Under the pieces are notes generated by a model. That model did not search any database and was not told the origin of the DNA. It worked only from the letters and a program-made list of their open reading frames with translations. From Pseudomonas sp. PICF141 (lineage in GTDB: Bacteria; Pseudomonadota; Gammaproteobacteria; Pseudomonadales; Pseudomonadaceae), in assembly GCF_002286815.1 (NCBI RefSeq), contig NZ_MUNM01000078.1, forward strand, positions 186,001 through 250,000: a stretch of 64,000 bases of DNA, written 5' to 3'. The first letter of the stretch is position 1; each line of letters opens with the position of its first letter. Made by a program: the position numbers and the translations under genes. Of this stretch, positions 61,949 through 64,000 are shown in pieces.

Positions 61949-64000
61949 ATGCAAGAAAGCGTGATGCAGCGCATGTGGAACAGCGCCTACCTATCCGGTA
62001 GTAACGCTGCCTATGTGGAAGAGCTTTACGAGCTCTACCTGCACGACCCTAACGCTGTGCCAGAAGAGTGGCGCACCTACTTCCAGAAGTTGCCTGCTGA
62101 CGGCAACCCTGCCACCGATGTTTCGCACTCCACAATTCGCGATCATTTCGTCTTGCTGGCAAAGAACCAGCGCCGCGCCCAACCGGTTTCCGCCGGCAGC
62201 GTGAGCAGTGAGCACGAGAAGAAGCAAGTTGAAGTGCTGCGATTGATCCAGGCCTACCGTATGCGTGGCCACCAGGCAGCCCAGCTTGACCCGCTGGGGC
62301 TGTGGCAGCGTCCTGCACCTGCAGACCTGTCAATCAATCATTACGGCTTGACCAATGCCGATCTTGATACGACCTTCCGTGCCGGCGACCTGTTCATCGG
62401 CAAAGAGGAGGCGAGCCTACGCGAAATTCACGAAGCGTTGCAGCAGACATATTGCCGCACCATCGGCGCTGAATTTACGCATATCACCGATTCCGAGCAG
62501 CGCCAGTGGTTCCAGCAGCGTCTGGAAAGCGTGCGCGGTCGTCCGACATACTCCGCCGACATCAAGAGCCACCTGCTTGAGCGCGTCACCGCCGGCGAAG
62601 GCCTGGAAAAATACCTGGGGACCAAATACCCGGGTACCAAGCGTTTCGGTCTGGAAGGCGGCGAGAGCCTGATTCCGATGCTCGACGAGTTGATCCAGCG
62701 TTCCGGCTCCTACGGCACCAAGGAAATCGTGATCGGCATGGCCCACCGTGGTCGTCTGAACGTACTGGTCAATACCTTCGGCAAGAACCCGCGCGAGCTG
62801 TTCGACGAGTTCGAAGGCAAGAAAAAGGTCGAGCTGGGTTCCGGTGACGTTAAATATCACCAGGGCTTCTCGTCCAACGTGATGACCACCGGCGGTGAAG
62901 TTCACCTGGCCATGGCGTTCAACCCTTCCCACCTGGAAATCGTTTCCCCGGTGGTCGAGGGTTCGGTTCGCGCCCGTCAGGATCGTCGTAACGACCCTAC
63001 CGGCGAGAAGGTTCTGCCAATTTCCATCCACGGTGACGCGGCTTTCGCCGGTCAAGGTGTGGTCATGGAAACCTTCCAGATGTCGCAGACCCGCGGTTTC
63101 AAGACCGGCGGCACCGTGCACATCGTGATCAACAACCAGGTCGGTTTCACCATCAGCAACCCGCTGGACTCGCGCTCCACCGAGTACGCGACCGACGTTG
63201 CGAAGATGATCCAGGCGCCGATCCTCCATGTGAATGGTGATGATCCGGAAGCCGTGTTGTTCGTGACCCAACTGGCCATCGACTACCGCATGCAGTTCAA
63301 GCGTGACGTGGTAATCGATATGGTCTGCTACCGTCGTCGTGGCCACAACGAGGCCGACGAGCCTAGCGGCACTCAGCCAATCATGTACCAGCAGATCACC
63401 AAACAGCGCACCACCCGGGAGCTGTATGCCGAACGTCTGACCCAAAGCGGTGTGCTGGACGCAGAGCGTGTTCAGGCGAAAGTCGACGAATACCGCAATG
63501 CGCTGGACAACGGTCTGCATGTTGTAAAAAGCCTGGTCAAAGAGCCGAACAAAGAGTTGTTCGTGGACTGGCGTCCGTATCTGGGCCACGCCTGGACCGC
63601 GCGTCACGACACTCGCTTCGATCTGAAAACCTTGCAGGAACTGTCCGCCAAGCTGCTGGAAATTCCGGAAGGCTTCGTGGTTCAGCGCCAGGTCTCGAAA
63701 ATCTACGAAGACCGTCAGAAAATGCAAGCCGGCGGCCTGCCGATCAACTGGGGTTACGCCGAAACCATGGCGTACGCGACCCTGGCGTTCGAAGGTCACC
63801 CGATTCGCATGACGGGTCAGGACATCGGTCGCGGTACGTTCTCGCACCGTCACGCTGTCTTGCACAACCAGAAAGACGCGGGTACCTATATCCCGCTGCA
63901 AAACCTGTACAAGGGCCAGCCACGTTTCGACCTGTACGATTCGTTCCTGTCCGAAGAAGCCGTGCTGGCGTTTGAATACGGTTACTCGACCACCACGCCT
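61949..64000 (+). CDS. sucA: 2-oxoglutarate dehydrogenase E1 component (3' end missing)
   Basis: The first 684 residues of a protein normally about 940 long; the frame is open to the window edge. SucA decarboxylates 2-oxoglutarate with thiamine diphosphate. Visible are the N-terminal E2-binding stretch MQRMWNSAYLSGSNAAYVEE, EGGESLIPMLDELIQ, the cofactor region IGMAHRGRLNVLVN and GDAAFAGQGVVMETFQMS, and VCYRRRGHNEADEPSGTQP. The ATG at 61949 follows GAGGGTGA. The preceding gap (61687-61948) contains the terminator and presumably a separate sucA promoter. Confidence 0.97.
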   Translation, partial: MQESVMQRMWNSAYLSGSNAAYVEELYELYLHDPNAVPEEWRTYFQKLPADGNPATDVSHSTIRDHFVLLAKNQRRAQPVSAGSVSSEHEKKQVEVLRLIQAYRMRGHQAAQLDPLGLWQRPAPADLSINHYGLTNADLDTTFRAGDLFIGKEEASLREIHEALQQTYCRTIGAEFTHITDSEQRQWFQQRLESVRGRPTYSADIKSHLLERVTAGEGLEKYLGTKYPGTKRFGLEGGESLIPMLDELIQRSGSYGTKEIVIGMAHRGRLNVLVNTFGKNPRELFDEFEGKKKVELGSGDVKYHQGFSSNVMTTGGEVHLAMAFNPSHLEIVSPVVEGSVRARQDRRNDPTGEKVLPISIHGDAAFAGQGVVMETFQMSQTRGFKTGGTVHIVINNQVGFTISNPLDSRSTEYATDVAKMIQAPILHVNGDDPEAVLFVTQLAIDYRMQFKRDVVIDMVCYRRRGHNEADEPSGTQPIMYQQITKQRTTRELYAERLTQSGVLDAERVQAKVDEYRNALDNGLHVVKSLVKEPNKELFVDWRPYLGHAWTARHDTRFDLKTLQELSAKLLEIPEGFVVQRQVSKIYEDRQKMQAGGLPINWGYAETMAYATLAFEGHPIRMTGQDIGRGTFSHRHAVLHNQKDAGTYIPLQNLYKGQPRFDLYDSFLSEEAVLAFEYGYSTTTP

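Noticed and set aside
62417..63901. Open frame of 494 codons on the minus strand opposite sucA
   Set aside because: Shadow of sucA codon periodicity.

Overview
The window looks like a chromosomal segment of a Pseudomonas of the P. fluorescens complex. The evidence is the gene order (flhA-flhF-fleN-fliA-cheYZAB-motCD-parC/parP-cheW followed by the ccm operon, then a cysP/potassium channel/pyk-ttuD-glxR-hyi-gcl block, and finally gltA-sdhCDAB-sucA), the GC-rich codon use, and the many short palindromic REP elements carrying cores such as GCTTGCCCGCGAAG and AGATCGCAGCC. This is inferred from recognised proteins and synteny, not from a database search. No rRNA, tRNA, CRISPR array, prophage or insertion sequence was seen.

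Region 1 (1-15866) is the late flagellar/chemotaxis cluster. It holds the 3' part of flhA, then flhF and fleN (flagellar placement and number), fliA (sigma 28), the core chemotaxis genes cheY, cheZ, cheA and cheB, the second stator pair motC-motD, the array-positioning pair parC-parP, cheW and a DUF2802 gene. Facing them is a two-gene unit: a FliK-domain protein and a stand-alone FlhB cytoplasmic-domain protein. CheA has no recognisable P2 domain. Its linker instead carries four spaced copies of a motif resembling the CheY-binding peptides of FliM and CheZ, which I regard as the most interesting observation in the window.

Region 2 (16064-23438) is a complete System I cytochrome c maturation operon, ccmABCDEFGHI, with tightly overlapping genes and a small proline-rich lipoprotein gene at its end. 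After a terminator and a REP pair comes a hicAB toxin-antitoxin module (23828-24444).

Region 3 (24535-36248) contains an MFS exporter, a periplasmic sulfate-binding protein, a voltage-gated-type potassium channel with a C-terminal zinc ribbon, and a urea transporter. It then holds the glyoxylate/glycerate operon gcl-hyi-glxR-ttuD-pykF, read on the minus strand, with REP elements in most gaps. A GlcG-like gene diverges from gcl, and the shared intergenic region carries two identical TTGTATACAA palindromes.

Region 4 (36595-45715) is a tryptophan/kynurenine catabolic island: kynB-kynA, an aromatic amino acid permease, an AntR-like AraC regulator, kynR diverging from kynU, an OprD-family porin and a second permease. 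Together they would take up tryptophan or kynurenine and convert it to anthranilate. The anthranilate dioxygenase genes are not in the window.

Region 5 (45787-55764) is mixed: a RutR-like TetR regulator, DUF808 and DUF805 membrane proteins, an alpha/beta hydrolase coupled to mlaA, a GH17-type membrane glucan protein, an orphan betaine-type binding protein, and the yjcH-actP acetate uptake pair. A gene-free stretch of about 1 kb (55765-56808) follows, containing a large imperfect inverted repeat and a GCCAAA hexamer tract.

Region 6 (56809-64000) is the TCA cluster: gltA on the minus strand, diverging from sdhCDAB and sucA, with good sigma-70 promoters for both directions. sucA runs off the right end.
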